A stretch of DNA of 55,001 bases from Patescibacteria group bacterium UBA5532 (GCA_002426885.1 DINU01000012.1:1-55001); one strand, 5' to 3'. Numbered from the stretch's first letter, positions 39,345 to 51,108 are shown. The notes: a model not told the origin generated them from the letters alone. Numbers and translations: made by a program.

Positions 39345-39373
39345 AGTATACCGTATTTCCTTTTTTTATGCAA
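39345..39373 (-). promoter_or_regulatory. Promoter of the 39310-36209 operon
   Basis: On the reverse strand TTGCAT (39373-39368) and TATACT (39350-39345) with a 17-bp spacer. The ATG of the divergent amidase gene overlaps the -35 box. Confidence 0.65.
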
Positions 39374-41797
39374 AAAAAGCACCTCTTCTGGAGTATACCA
39401 TGAAGCATCTCGCTTCTTATTTTTTTCCTCGCATTTCTCCCTCTCATTCATCTCGAAAAAGTCTATCAGTACGATGTTCATACGAGTACACTTGCGGAGG
39501 ATACTTTTACACCTGTACCATCTCAGGTTGCGTCGCTTTTTTCTGGTCTTCCAGTCGAATATTCCTATGTCCAGACTGGCTCGCTCACGTTCGATGCCCC
39601 GAGAACGACGATCTATCTTTCATTCGATAATAGCATTTCTATCACGCAAGCGAGTGATATTCAGGTCGAGTGGTTTCTCGATGGAGAGCGATTTTCGCGG
39701 ATTCTCGATGTTGCCGATACGCCTGTCGGTATGGAAGGCTCGAGTATGTTTACTTTTCCTTTCGTAGCGCCATTATTCTCGACGATCGAGTATCGTATTT
39801 CTTCGCGCGTTCCACTCGAATCTTCACAGATTTCAGTCATTTCTTCGGATAATTCTGCTTTTACTGAATCTTTTACCTTCGGGACTACGTACGCGCATGC
39901 GGATGATAGTCCAGCGATCGTGTCACGTCGAGAGTGGGGGGCTGATGAAAATCTTCGCTACATCTCAGAATGGCGTGTCGAGAAAAATAAACAGGCATAT
40001 ATCGCTCGTGGTTCTCAGCCAGAAGTCGTCTATGAGACCGCTTCTGAGACGACTGCTCGAGAAAAAAATGATCTCATGTATTCGCTCTCTCGCGATGATA
40101 TGCCAGAATACACACAGACAGTCAGTAAGATCCGCACTGAAAATGGAAGAAAACTTGCATGGCCCATCGAGCGCGTACGAGGTGTCTACGGTATCACGAT
40201 TCACCACACCGCTGAGAGCATGCAGAAAAGTCTCGACGATATGACGATCCTCAGGGCGATTTACCAGTATCATGCGATTTCTCGATGATGGGGGGATATC
40301 GGATATAATTACATCATCGGACAACGCGGACAGATATATGAGTGACGTGCTGGATGAGATTACGTCGTCTGAGCGCATGCAGCATGGAATAATGCGGGAA
40401 CTGTCGGTGTCTCTGTCATGTGAAATTTCGAAGAAATGAATGTCAATCGCGATCAGGAAACAGGACTGAAATCAGCGATTGTCTACCTTGCTCAGAAATA
40501 TGGTATAAACCTGAACTCATCCGTGCCATGAGTACGTGTGTGTAACTCAGAATCGTGTGAATATTTCGAAAACCTCACGAACTACGCACTTATGGGACAT
40601 CGAGATGTCGGAGTCACGAGCTGTCCAGGAGAAGCACTCTATGAGAAGCTTGCTGGATACCGAGAGACACTCGCACCTCTTGTCTGAGCCGTCACACCAG
40701 TCTGGAATACTGAGACTCCGTATATCGAGCCACTTGCTCCAGAGGATGTCGTGCTTTATATTCCGAAGACGACTAGCACACTTCTGAATTCATCGACGAC
40801 TCAGGCGACACAGAGTCCAGTCACGACTCTGACGCCGAATCTCACACCACCCGTCCAGAATGCTTCACTTCTGAGCCTTCCTGCATCTTCATCGCTTCCA
40901 GTCGGACGTACGATTCAGGTAAAACTTTCCTATCCGACAAAAAATACGATTACCCTCCAGAGTGCTACAAATAACAGACTTTTTCTCGTCGTCGATAACT
41001 GGAGAATCCTCGTCCCATACACACAGAGTATCACTATCACGACGACATCCAGCGGGCTTCTCGAAGCGACGACTGGCACGAGAAAATTCCAAGGTACGAC
41101 ACTGAAGATCGAGGGTGCGCTGATTCGCGTCCCTTCGTGGTCACGAGTTCCTGCGTGGGATACGACATGAAAATATAATGATAATATCTTCCGGACACAG
41201 CTCATCGTCAGAAATGAAGCAAATACTATTCTTCTCGTAAATGCTCTTCCAGTCGAGTCGTATCTCCGTGGAATGGGTGAAGTCTCTGAGTCTGATGCGA
41301 AAAACTATCCAGAAAAAGTAAAGACGATAATCATCTGAGCACGTTCGTATGCCTCATACTACTCGAATCCATGACTTCCTGATGCTCTCAGAAAATTTCC
41401 ATGAAAGCCATATGATCTCTCAGATAATCCTGACGAGGCACAGCGATATCTCGGATACGGATACGAGCTTCGTAGTCCGACTGTATCTACACTCGTCGAT
41501 GCGACCAATAGCGAGGTCGTGACCTACAGTGGATCCGTCGTAAAGGTCTGGTATTCTTCGAGTACGAATGGACGCACACGGTCGTATCTCGAGTACTGTC
41601 AGTCACTCGGAAAAACTGACTGTGAAGATATTCCATACCTTCAGTCTGTCGATGATCCAGGTGCACAGGGAAATAATTTCCTCGGGCATGGTGTCGGTAT
41701 TTCTGGGGTCGGAGCGACATACTTCGCATGACTTGGCTGGAAATATACAGAAATTATCCAGTACTATCTTACCGGAGTTGCCATCCAGAAGCTCTAA
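39368..41797 (+). CDS. PGRP-type amidase fused to SpoIID domain
   Basis: An 809-residue exported wall protein. After an N-terminal membrane segment comes a beta-rich region, then a peptidoglycan-recognition/amidase_2 domain: SRREWGADENLRY, GITIHHTA, SRGWGDIGYNYIIGQRGQI, GDYVVGAHAAWNN and GHRDVGVTSCPG. The zinc His and Cys residues are present and many glycines are TGA. A linker leads to a SpoIID domain: LPVESYLRGMGEVSESDA, then ARSYASYY, then GHGVGISGVGATYFA. SpoIID-type enzymes cut glycan strands whose stem peptides an amidase has removed, so the fusion could perform both steps. Confidence 0.85.
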
Positions 41798-41805
41798 TTT
41801 TCTGT

Positions 41806-43005
41806 ATGCAAAAAATCTTTCTCATCGATGTCTTCAATCTGATCTATCGTATGTTCTATGCAGTACCTGCGATGCACACACGAGTGGGCAAGCCTGTAAA
41901 TGCTGTCTATGGAGTCGCGAAGTTCCTCCTCTCTCTCTGGGAAGATCCTCATGTCGATGAGCTGATTATCGCTTCTGATGGCGAAGGAGAAGCAGTGCGG
42001 AGTCAGATTTATTCTGAGTATAAAGCGACACGCGATCGTATGCCCGATGATCTCCGATCTCAGCTCGAGGATATTTTTACTCTCCTGCGACTCCTTCAGA
42101 TTCCTGTTCTTGAGGCTTCATGATATGAAGCAGATGATATTATCGGCTCTTTCGCGACGTATATAATACAGCAAAAAAATCCGACACAGGAGCTCATTAT
42201 TATCTCATCGGATAAAGATCTCTGTCAGTTTATCACAGATGGGAAGGTGCAGATTTTCGATGCGATGAAGCAGAAGCATATCACTCGAAAAGAAGTTCGT
42301 GAGAAATTTCATGTCGAGCCAGAACAAATCGCAGATTATCTCGCGATTGTCTGAGATACTTCAGATAATATTCCCTGAATTCTCTGATTCTGACCGAAAA
42401 AAGCAGAGGATCTGCTCGGCACGTATCACTCACTCGAGAATATATATTCACACCTCGATGTGATTCCCGAGAAGATTCGCAATACTCTGATCGATCAGAA
42501 AGAGAAGGCATTTCTCTCGTATAAACTCGCTTCGATTTATACAGACCTTCCGATCGAGTATGACTCGAAGATGAGTCGATTCGATACGACGCGTGTCTTC
42601 TGGAATCCTGATGTCGTATCATTTTTCCAGGAGCGAGAATTTACCTCACTTCTCCCGATCGAATATCAGACTACGAAGAAGTCTTTTCTTCTTCCGGATA
42701 TCACGGATATTACAGATGCTGATCTTCTGAAGCAGAAGCTATCACTTTTTGTGGAAGCAAAAAAAAATGTCATCATAGCGACTTCCGGATGACGTTTTAC
42801 ACTTTCTGATGTTCTTTTCTCTGTCGATAATACTACTTTCCGTGTTCGCACAAGTGTGACAGAGATACGAGAGATGCTTATCTGGCTTCTCGCGAGTGAT
42901 GTGGTGACTCTGACTGGGTATAATCTCGCGGATGATCTCGAGCGAATACATGGATATATATCGCTCGGAAATGCCCCAGTCGAGTGACAGACGAGCTTAT
43001 TCTAG
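41806..43005 (+). CDS. PolA-like 5'-3' exonuclease with residual C-terminal domain
   Basis: A 399-residue protein. Residues 1-290 are the PolA 5'-nuclease: FLIDVFNLIYRMFYA, YSEYKATRDRMPDDLR, SGYEADDIIGSF, SSDKDLCQF and GDTSDNIPGILGFGPKKAEDLL, with conserved glycines from TGA. The remaining 110 residues look like the beginning of the 3'-5' exonuclease-like domain and then stop; the polymerase domain is absent. It can serve Okazaki-fragment processing and repair, with polymerisation left to another enzyme. The stop overlaps the convergent transglycosylase-like gene. Confidence 0.85.
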
Positions 43006-44546
43006 ACAACTTGTACACCTTTCCTAGGATACGAGCCTCGGAATTCATTCACCCCATAGAAGTAAGCAGCTCACTGCTTATAGCCCTCTGGAGTATCGGG
43101 GAGTCCATATCGACGCATCATACGAGCGACAGGAGCATTCTTACTTTTTAGACTCTGGATATTACTTCGGGAGATTCCTGGACCAGTGTGATAGAGGACA
43201 AATGCATCAGCATAGTCACAATTCCCATTACTCGCGAGCTCATAGAGATAGTAGCACGTTGCGCGTAGCTGATCTTCTCCTTTGGTTCTCTTGAGTGTGC
43301 CTCAGAACTTTTTTCTATTAATACCATTCCATGTACTATCGATGATCTGCCCGAATCAATAGGCAGATGAGTATGGATTTTTTGCATCCTGTCGAAAACG
43401 TGATTCTCGCCCTACGAGACGGATGATGAGATCCTGAGGTATTCCATAGTTCTCTGAGAGATCAGCCAAGAGTGTGCCGTATTTCTGGAGGAATTCTTTG
43501 CTTCCTTTTACAGGACTTTCGTTCGTGTCTATATCTTTTCCACCCACCTCTCTTCGATCGAGCTGAATCTGTGTGACGAGAAGTTGCTTAAATATCTCCA
43601 TATCTGTCTGTGTCGGAAGCATGGATCGGAGCTCTGACATGAGTGTTGTGTCAGTGCTGAGTCCAGTGATAAGCTTCTCATACATACGGAATGCTTCTTC
43701 TTGATTTCCAGCTTGTATGTATGTATCGATTTGTTTCATTTCTTCTGGATTTTTCTTGCGAAGGATACCGAGGAGCTTCGGGATGATCCCTGCTTCGACC
43801 ATCTCCTGAACGCGCCGTTCTTCAGAATATCACGTCTCAGTCGTATCTGCTTGTCGTGTCACTTCTGGCGAGAGTGTTTGTGAGTCATTCAGGATTTTTA
43901 CTGTATATCCGCTGAAGACGGGGATATATCTTCACTCAGACGTATAGTACCCGATACGAGGTGCTGGTTTCCATATTCCTTTCCGAGTAACTCATTTTTT
44001 ATCAGTAACTTCGATTGCTCCTATATTTCTCGGGAGAATATCGCCGATTCCGATCTGTCGATTGATCTGATCGCTTTCAGTTCCAGATCCGAAGTTTACG
44101 ACGAATGTGTCGCCCGTTCGGATGGAGTCACGCGTAATATTTCGAGTGGACTCTTTCGGATCGAGAAGAAGCAGGGGTGCGATATCGACTCATTTCTGCT
44201 TCAGGATGAGGATATCAGAAGGACGGAGATCAGCCCATTTTTCTGTATTTCCGAGAAGTTCTCGGATAATCGGAGTATCCTGTGATTTTGACTTTAACGC
44301 GTAAAACTGAAGGAGACGATGTCTCTCAGTAGGTGATGCCTTTCTGAGCTCTTCTCAGAGTTGTGGATTTTTTTGTGATATTTCTTCCTGAAGGAGGGCA
44401 AGCTTTTTTTGAGCATCCTGGATTACTTTTTCTTGCTTCTCGGGGAGTCCTTCCGGTTTTGCATCGTTGTGTGAATCCAGAGGCGTCTTTTCTGATCCAG
44501 GGGTTTCTGGACTTCGCACGATGATGTATTTTTGTATTCGGAACAT
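43002..44546 (-). CDS. Lytic transglycosylase-like protein
   Basis: A 514-residue protein. The C-terminal domain has RLVGRESRFRQDAKNPYSSA and then YGFGQIIDSTWN, the catalytic Glu and Gln-rich pattern of SLT/lysozyme-like transglycosylases, then ALRATCYYLYEL-like helices. The N-terminal 300 residues hold helical and beta regions (RTGDTFVVNFGS, YTSEGRYIPVFSGY) with no family I recognise. There is no clear signal peptide. It follows a STAS gene by 8 bp. Confidence 0.75.
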
Positions 44547-44554
44547 ATTTTCTT

Positions 44555-44947
44555 TTAAGACTCCTTCGGTGCACTCTGAGATGATCAGAGATCTGCTTGC
44601 ATCTCCGCCATGACGGCTTCTTCCGAGTTAAAGACGAGGACGACGCTCGTAATCCCGACGAGATCGAGCGTATCATGGACTTCATTATTCAGATTTACGA
44701 GTGCGAATTTTCCACCCGCTTCTTCTGATCGCTGAGAAATATCCGCGATATATCCGATCGATTTACTGTTCAGATAGAGAAGGTTCTGAAAGTTAAAAAT
44801 AATGCGCGCCTGCGAGAAATCGCCGATATCCTTGATAATCGCCCCGAATGTGGAGTCGACATTCGTCTCATCGAGCTCGCCATCGAACGAAAATATGACA
44901 ATATTGTTATCAAGCGGAGTTTTTTTTACTTCGAGATGCGTAAGCAT
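44555..44947 (-). CDS. STAS-domain protein (anti-sigma factor antagonist type)
   Basis: A 130-residue STAS domain: VIFSFDGELDETNVDSTFGAI, RIIFNFQNLLYLNSKSIGYI with the Ser usually phosphorylated in SpoIIAA-type proteins, and a helix ending DTLDLVGITSVVLVFNSEEA. Such proteins act in partner-switching regulation. No partner kinase or sigma factor is in view. The start is the ATG at 44947 (MLTHLEV), 25 bases after a strong -10 box. Confidence 0.85.
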
Positions 44948-44971
44948 ACGGAAAAGAAAAGGAACACAGCG

Positions 44972-45000
44972 AGTATAGCAGATTTCCCACATTCATGCAA
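44972..45000 (-). promoter_or_regulatory. Promoter of the STAS-transglycosylase operon
   Basis: On the reverse strand TTGCAT (45000-44995) and TATACT (44977-44972), 17-bp spacer. Confidence 0.7.
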
Positions 45001-45029
45001 ATTTTTCACGATAAAAGACAAGACTTTAC

Positions 45030-45057
45030 TTGGAAAAGTCGTAAAATTTCATACACT
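45030..45057 (+). promoter_or_regulatory. Promoter of the FemAB-like gene
   Basis: TTGGAA (45030-45035) and TACACT (45052-45057), 16-bp spacer, 24 bases before the ATG at 45082. Confidence 0.5.
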
Positions 45058-45081
45058 GAAGCTGGTTTTATTTATTCAGAA

Positions 45082-46026
45082 ATGCGTTCGTTTTGGCAGT
45101 CTTCCCTCTGGGGAGAGATTTTATCCCTATCGTGACAGGCGAGTGAGGTCTTCTTTTTTTCTCGTGATGGCAGAAAAGATTCCCTGGATGGCGATGACGT
45201 GGTACTCGTGGAAATACGATCGGTATGACTCGGGATGTATGGTGCATTTCTCCTCGGAGGCACGCTTCAGGACGAAAGTATTTATCATTCACTCGTTCTC
45301 TTTCTTCGAGAAAAATGAATTATTTTTCTTCAGATCGAGCCACTTGATGGAGACTGTCCTTTCTGAAAAGACAGTCATTATCGGAGTTTTATCTTTCCAT
45401 ATACGCGTGTGATCGATCTCGCACTTCCACTCGATACCATACTTGCAGACATGAGTGAAAAAGGTCGCTATAATATTCGCCTCTGAATGCGTCGCGGTGT
45501 CAAAGTTCGGAAGGTTCCACCGACGCCTGAAAATATCGAGACTTTTTATCGTATGGTCGAGGAGACGACAGAACGAGATGGGTTTGCTCATAATTCCCGT
45601 GCGTATTACGAGCATTTTCTTGCATGACTTGCGCATCATAATGCGGGCGGACTCTATTTTGCATTTTTCCGCGATATCGTGATTGCCGCTTCGATTCTCG
45701 TCCTGACTGAGGAACGGGCGATCTATTATTATGGTGCTTCTGTCAGTGATGATGCTATGCGTAAGCAAAAAGGTCCAGAGGCGTTGCAGTGGCAGATGAT
45801 TCAGGATGCCAAGGCGTTCGGATCGCGCGTCTATGATTTTCTCGGTGTTGCAAATCCAGATGATCCACATGATTCTCTTCAGGGGGTTACCCGATTTAAG
45901 GAAAAGTTTGGTGGTACGATCGTGAAATTTCCCTCGAAGAAGATTACTATTCTTTCTTGGAAAGGGCATATTTTCCTCTGGATTTTTTCTCTCAAAAAAT
46001 ACTTCAGGCGTATTATACATTCATAG
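45082..46026 (+). CDS. FemAB-family peptidyltransferase
   Basis: A 314-residue GNAT-fold enzyme of the FemABX type, which adds amino acids to the peptidoglycan stem peptide from aminoacyl-tRNA. It shows IFPYTRVIDLALPLDTILADMSEKGRYNIRLGMRRGVKVR (the typical MKxKxRYNIRxAxRxGV block, Gly from TGA), AIYYYGASVSD, and the ending YDFLGVANPDDPHDSLQGVTRFKEKFGG, all diagnostic. Six or more TGA codons break it up under the standard code. A terminator follows. Confidence 0.9.
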
Positions 46027-46051
46027 TCTGTTGCACTTTTCATGCATTTGA

Positions 46052-46090
46052 GGGCGTGGATTTCTATAACACAGCCCCTTTTTTTTTGAC
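46052..46090 (+). terminator. Terminator of the FemAB-like gene
   Basis: GGGCGTG (46052-46058) pairs with CAC-A-GCCC (46070-46077, one bulged A), followed by a run of ten or more T residues. Confidence 0.8.
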
Positions 46091-46180
46091 CTCATGCTTG
46101 TCTCCTATTCTTTACGAGGTTCGACCTGGCGCTTCATGTCAGAATGGATTCCTGTCTTCAGGAGGTAATGACGCATTATT

Positions 46181-46528
46181 CTAGCTCGATTTCTGTCACG
46201 CCTTGATAAAAGTCTCGAGAATACTCTCGTGGATAAATGGTGCGAGGTCGACAATCCCATCTCCATCAGCATCGACGCGATATGTACGTGAAATATTCTC
46301 GAGGAGAATATTCGTTTCCTTTTCCTGATATCGTATCCGTGTCTCGAGGAAGAGAATCGTGACAGTGATCTTTTTCGAGTTCTCATTTCGAAGTGAGATC
46401 TCTGCCTTGAGTGGGCTCGTGAAGTCAAAATCCTCATAATATCCACGATAGACATCTCACGAAAAAGAGACGGTTTTCGTATAGCCGGGATAGCTCGTGA
46501 GGACATCTGAGACAGGAAGACGGAACAT
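46181..46528 (-). CDS. Hypothetical protein, possibly YceD/DUF177-like
   Basis: A 115-residue protein: LPVSDVLTSYPGYTKTVSFSG, several beta strands, then VDADGDGIVDLAPFIHESILETF. The last block resembles the DL..xIxExIL segment of YceD (DUF177) proteins, but the Cys residues and the neighbouring rpmF typical of that family are missing. The assignment is tentative. Two TGA glycines. It starts 1 bp after the TPR gene stop. Confidence 0.55.
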
Positions 46529-46529
46529 A

Positions 46530-47075
46530 CTATGGAATGAGTCAGAAATTTTTCATATCTTGCAGGCGATCTTCTTTCTGGAATTTCTGTAGGATACTGA
46601 TCCCTTCGCGGATTTCTCCGCTCGATATCAGCGCGACTGCGAGATCTTCCCCGATCATATCATCATTTGGAGCAAGATTCATGGCGCGACGGAGAAGTGA
46701 GATTCATTTCTCCTTCTCTGTGAGCATAAAATGCGCCCATCAGAGGTTTCTGAGAATTTCCGCATTATTAGGAAAAAGCTCATTTGCCTTGCTGAGGAAC
46801 TCGATCCCACGTACAAAATCTTGTTTCCCAATCGCGATATATCCTGCGAGATACATGCCTGTTCCAGATTCTGGATTCAGAGAGAGTGCGTGCGTGATCA
46901 TCGCGTCTGCCTTCTCGAAGTCTCGTCGAAAAAGCGCAATATCAGCAATTTCCTCATACAGGCGATAGTCATCCGCATACTCTATCAGTGCCGATTCTGC
47001 GAGCGTAGATGCCTCAGAATATTGATTTTTTTGCTTGAGATCCTCGATCGATTCGATCACTTCGATAATATTCAT
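46530..47075 (-). CDS. TPR-repeat protein
   Basis: A 181-residue protein made of about four tetratricopeptide repeats (AESALIEYADDYRLYEEIADIALFRRDFEKADAMI, AGYIAIGKQDFVRGIEFLSKA, LGWAHFMLTEKEKGISLLRRA, with the last Gly of each turn sometimes TGA). TPRs mediate protein contacts. No signal peptide; cytoplasmic. Partner unknown. Confidence 0.85.
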
Positions 47076-47126
47076 GGTGGAAAAAAGGTAGGGTAATTAT
47101 ATAAATTTTATTTCTATTTTGCAAAT

Positions 47127-47771
47127 TTATGCTTCCAGATCAGGGAAGATCACTGTTTCAAGCTCTCGAAATTCCTCAAGATTTTCACCGCGAAAGAAAT
47201 GCTTATATCCGTACGAGGCCTCGAAGAAGTGTGGATGAATATTCGGGATTTTTTCCATGATTTTCTCACGAGTCTTGATCGGGACAACGAGATCATCATC
47301 TGCATGAAAAAGATGAATATTCTGAAAATTTCTCAGAAATTCAAAATTCTCAGGCATGGTAAAATCTCACTCCTCGAGGCATGGTGCCACGAGCGCGATC
47401 ATGTGGATTTTTTCGCTTGGAATGACGATGTTTTTCTCAGAGAAGTACTTCATCAGAAAACATCCCCCGAGCGAGTGTCCGATAAGTGAGAGCTGATCGA
47501 TCGGCTGAGTCTCAGTGATTCTCGTAAAAAACGCCTCAAAGAAAGCTTTCCATTCGTTATACTTCGCATTCAGCGGAGGCATCTGTGGCAAGAAAACAGA
47601 TCATCCACGATCTGTGAATTTTTTCGCGATTGCTTGTTTCCACTGTCATTTCTCGGGTTTCTCTTCCCATGGATCGAGATTCCATGTCACATAGGTATCA
47701 GTAAGCCACCGAAGATAGGAGTCATAATCATGAAATGATTCTCATCCATTGATAAATACGAGCGTATTCAT
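47127..47771 (-). CDS. RBBP9/YdeN-type serine hydrolase
   Basis: A 214-residue alpha/beta hydrolase. The nucleophile elbow is LIGHSLGGCF, and acid and base residues are likely in HADDDLVVP and GYKHFF. The N-terminus, FINGGESFHDYDSYLRWL, has the oxyanion-type start of RBBP9/YdeN hydrolases (two TGA glycines near the front). Substrate unknown. It follows pheA by 11 bp. Confidence 0.8.
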
Positions 47772-47782
47772 AGAGAAAGGGG

Positions 47783-48661
47783 TTATTTTTCGTCGTTCTC
47801 GAGAGAAAAAATATCCTCTCCGAGTGCGATCAGGATAAAAGTCGTCCGATTATCATCGCGATCCTGGATATCTTCATGGATAATTTTGAGACCATAAATA
47901 TCGGCAAGTGAACGATGACCGACAGATGCGGTCGTTCGCGGAAGTGAGCCATTTCCTACTGCTTCAGCGATACTCGCATTGTCGGTGAGATTGTCTGCCC
48001 CCGCTCTTTTTTCTGCATGGGGGTAGAGCCTCGTCAGATTCGTATCGCATTGTCGCAGTGCTTGCCCATGTCACATGATGCAGGTGATCGCATCGGGGTC
48101 AGCTTCTGGATGGATTAGAAGTGCATGTCGGATCGGAATCTCATAGTGATCGATCTCCTTCCAGTGAAATCTCCCGAGTGCCTGCATCGTCTCATCGACG
48201 AGTCCACCGATAGAATTCGCGATCGCACATTGTCCGTAATCGATCGATCCGTTATTCAGGGCTTCCAGTACTGCTTCTGTCGTATAGAGATACTCGATAT
48301 GCACGGGAGTCGGGTCTTTTTGTCATGCGAGAAAATGTTCGAGTGCAATAGCATTAAAACTTCATTTTCCTCCTTGTATTCCTATTCTGATCCCATGTGT
48401 GTGGTCGAGAACGGTTCGATACTGTTCTCGTTTTGATATATACATGAGCTCGCGCCAGAGAGATTCTGCACCATCTGGATCATCCGGGAAATTATTACGT
48501 ATTTTCGCGATAATTGCTTTCTCGACTACTGGAGCGAAGACCGGAAGTCATTTCTCCTTCTTTATGACTCCGACTTCATGCGTCAGAAGTAATCGTTCCT
48601 CCAGGAGAGCAAGGATTTTTGTATCGATATTTCAGATGTCAGAGCGAAGCTGATCGAGCAT
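47783..48661 (-). CDS. pheA: Chorismate mutase-prephenate dehydratase (P-protein)
   Basis: A 292-residue fusion. Residues 1-85 are an AroQ chorismate mutase (LRSDIGNIDTKILALLEERLLLTHEVGVIKKEKGLPVFAP). Residues from about 100 are a prephenate dehydratase: IGIQGGKGSFNAIALEHFL, AIANSIGGLVDETM, HGQALRQCD, then SLADIYGLKIIHEDIQDRDDNRTTF. The catalytic TRF motif reads TTF. The C-terminal ACT domain that senses Phe is absent. Together the two steps convert chorismate to phenylpyruvate. No other aromatic-pathway gene is in view. Confidence 0.85.
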
Positions 48662-48721
48662 AGCGTAAAGAGAGGGTATAGTTTTTCTTCAGAGAAGAAA
48701 GAAATGAGAATATATGTAAAA

Positions 48722-49903
48722 TTATTTTACACGAATGGAAAATGTCGTCCCGATACCAACTTCACTTTCGACCTCACATTTCCAGCCGTATATGTGTGTA
48801 ATACGATCGACGATCGCCAGTCCTATTCCTGAGCCGTTGGTTGTATTTTTTTCTATACGATAAAAGCGTCCGAAGATTTTCTCATATTCTTCTTTCGGGA
48901 TTCCTTTTCCAGTGTCTTGAATCGTGAGGATATTTTTCGCGTACCGTATCGTGATACTTCCTCATTCTTTATTGTATTTTATTGCATTTTCGAGGATATT
49001 CCGGATAAGAAGATGAAAATGTCCGCGATCCATCATGAGCGTGCTATTCTTCGAGATCTCTTCCGTCACATGAAGATTCTTTGCTGTAATTTCTTCTGTA
49101 AGTAGCCCGACTTCATCATGAATTGCATCAGCCAGATGAATGTTTATACGCGTATTTCATTTCTCGAGATTCGAGAGCATGAGCAGTCCATCGATCGATT
49201 CACCGAGAGTATTGACTGTATCGATCGTATTGGCAATAAGACTTTCTCGTTTTTCCGGAAAATCTCTCAAAATCTGAAGATTTCCTGAGATGACTGAAAG
49301 GGGAGTCTTCAGCTCGTGTCCAGCATCGTGGACGAAATGTGCCATCGCATCGATACTTTTCTCGACTGGAGTCAATGTCTGACGCACGACTCGATAGCTC
49401 ATGAACCAGAGTGGTCCGAGAATAATCAGATCGAGCACGAGAAAACGAAGAATATCACGGATAATATCTTCCCATGCGTAGCTACTGCGGTAAAAATATA
49501 TCGTATATGTTCCTGTATTTGGATCGGTAATCTTTCGATAGAGAAAACCATCCTGCTTCAGGATCGTATCTCCCTCGAGATTATTGAGAAATGCAAGATC
49601 GAGTTCTCATGATTCAGTAAGAGGATTATTATTGATAATGATTCATCATGATTGCGTAAGGATCATCACATTAATATCAGACGAGGTGCGCAGAGGGGTC
49701 GTCCGTCCCTGTGCTCGACGGTCAAGCATCTGAATGATATGATCCGTCTCCTCCTGAAATTTTCCCTCCTCGACACTATCCTCGAGAATGATCCGACTGA
49801 TCATGAAGACTGCTTCGAAGATAATCAGAAAAAGCATGGCCCCTCCGGTGAATATCGTCGTGAGATGGCGTCTGGTGCGATGTATTTCGGATTTCTGATT
49901 CAT
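48722..49903 (-). CDS. Sensor histidine kinase
   Basis: A 393-residue membrane kinase. Two membrane helices (MLFLIIFEAVFMISRII and LVLDLIILGPLWFMSY) bracket an extracellular sensor region of about 100 residues. HAMP-like residues lead to the H-box (HDAGHELKTPLSVI), N-box (NILENAIKYNKEG), G1 (DTGKGIP) and G2 (GSGIGLAI). No response regulator is adjacent. Its promoter places the predicted transcript start at the ATG. Confidence 0.9.
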
Positions 49904-49909
49904 GTCCGT

Positions 49910-49937
49910 ATTGTATGCAGACTGCCTGAATCAGCAA
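49910..49937 (-). promoter_or_regulatory. Promoter of the histidine kinase, near-leaderless
   Basis: On the reverse strand TTGCTG (49937-49932) and TACAAT (49915-49910), 16-bp spacer; only six bases separate the -10 box from the ATG. Confidence 0.65.
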
Positions 49938-49944
49938 GAGCTTG

Positions 49945-51108
49945 TTAAGATTTTATGATAAAGTAGGGCTTACAAATCTTCCTGAGCTCCGTAATATTCG
50001 CATTTTTCCCATCTTTCCAGAAGTCATTTTCGCCATGTTGTTGCTTCTTGCGGAGAAGCCTGCTATACCATGGAAGGCGAGGCACTTCTGGCTCAGAAAA
50101 ATTTTTTTCGGTTCATAAGAATTGTGCAATGACAGGAAGAAACCTTCTATTATTATTCAAAGTTTCCAAAAGGGCCTCCATATCACTTGTTAGATTTTCC
50201 TGTCATTTTCCTGATTTGAGGGTGCTTAGAATTATTTCTTGGAGCGTACTGGTTTGTGCGAGTATTCCCACAAGCCTTTCCCCATAAAAAAGAGTTCTTG
50301 CTTCCGTCGGTGATGGAGAATAGACTTCTTCTTTCTGCTTAGGGCTTTTTAAAAGTCCCAGGGATTCTATCCATTCCACCCTGAGTATATCTCTTCCAAA
50401 TTTCCGATGTATAAGCGTGACTATCTCCCTGATTGATGCATGAAGTGCACAAAAATCAGATTCATATTTCGTTGGTATGGCTGTATATTTCTCTGCTCGA
50501 TTAGAATCTTTGAAGAGATTCTTGGGAGCGTATTTTAGAATTGCATCTGCTTCTTTGAGAAATTCACGCATGTAGATATTCTTTTTTAGTTCTTCTGGAT
50601 CTGTTTCTGAGATGTTTGTGATTTTTTCTTTCAGGAAGACGAGATACTGTGAGGAATAGTCGATCACTTCCGGTATAGCGTTTGCTTCCCCGAGAGTATC
50701 CCGGGTGCGGTTTGCATATTCCGAGAGTCTCTTTTTATATTTTACGATTCTTCTCTCACTTTCTGCGATTTCCTGAAGTTTCCTACTGATTATTATAAGA
50801 ATTTTTCTTGGCATCATAGTGCTCCCCTTTTTTGAAACAAGAAAATTACGCATTGCTGTAATAACTAGAAGTGAGGTATGAGGAGTTGGAATATGTCCAT
50901 TCTCCTGTTTCCTCTTTTGAAGCTCTCATATAAAAATACTGAGCCTGATAAGAATTGGTAGAATTTCCTCAGAGGATACCTGTTGATTGTGATTTCTTTC
51001 GAGTAAATCTCATATGGATTGATCCAATATTCAGATCATCTCCTCAGGGCTTTTTCCAGTAAATTCGTATACTCGATAACTTGAGATTTCTTCCCTTCTT
51101 CCCATCAT
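49945..51108 (-). CDS. Hypothetical helical protein
   Basis: A 387-residue, mostly alpha-helical, charged protein (MMGRREEISSYRVYEFTGKS..., IISRKLQEIAESERRIVKYKKRLSEYANRT...), apparently cytoplasmic. Five or so TGA glycines, including SGKGQENLT, extend it well past where the standard code ends it. I recognise no family. The ATG at 51108 lies 24 bases after a good -10 box. It is more AT-rich than its neighbours. Confidence 0.7.

Noticed and set aside
45289..46020. A 243-residue open frame on the reverse strand
   Set aside because: It is antisense to the FemAB-like gene, whose code-25 translation carries clear family motifs.
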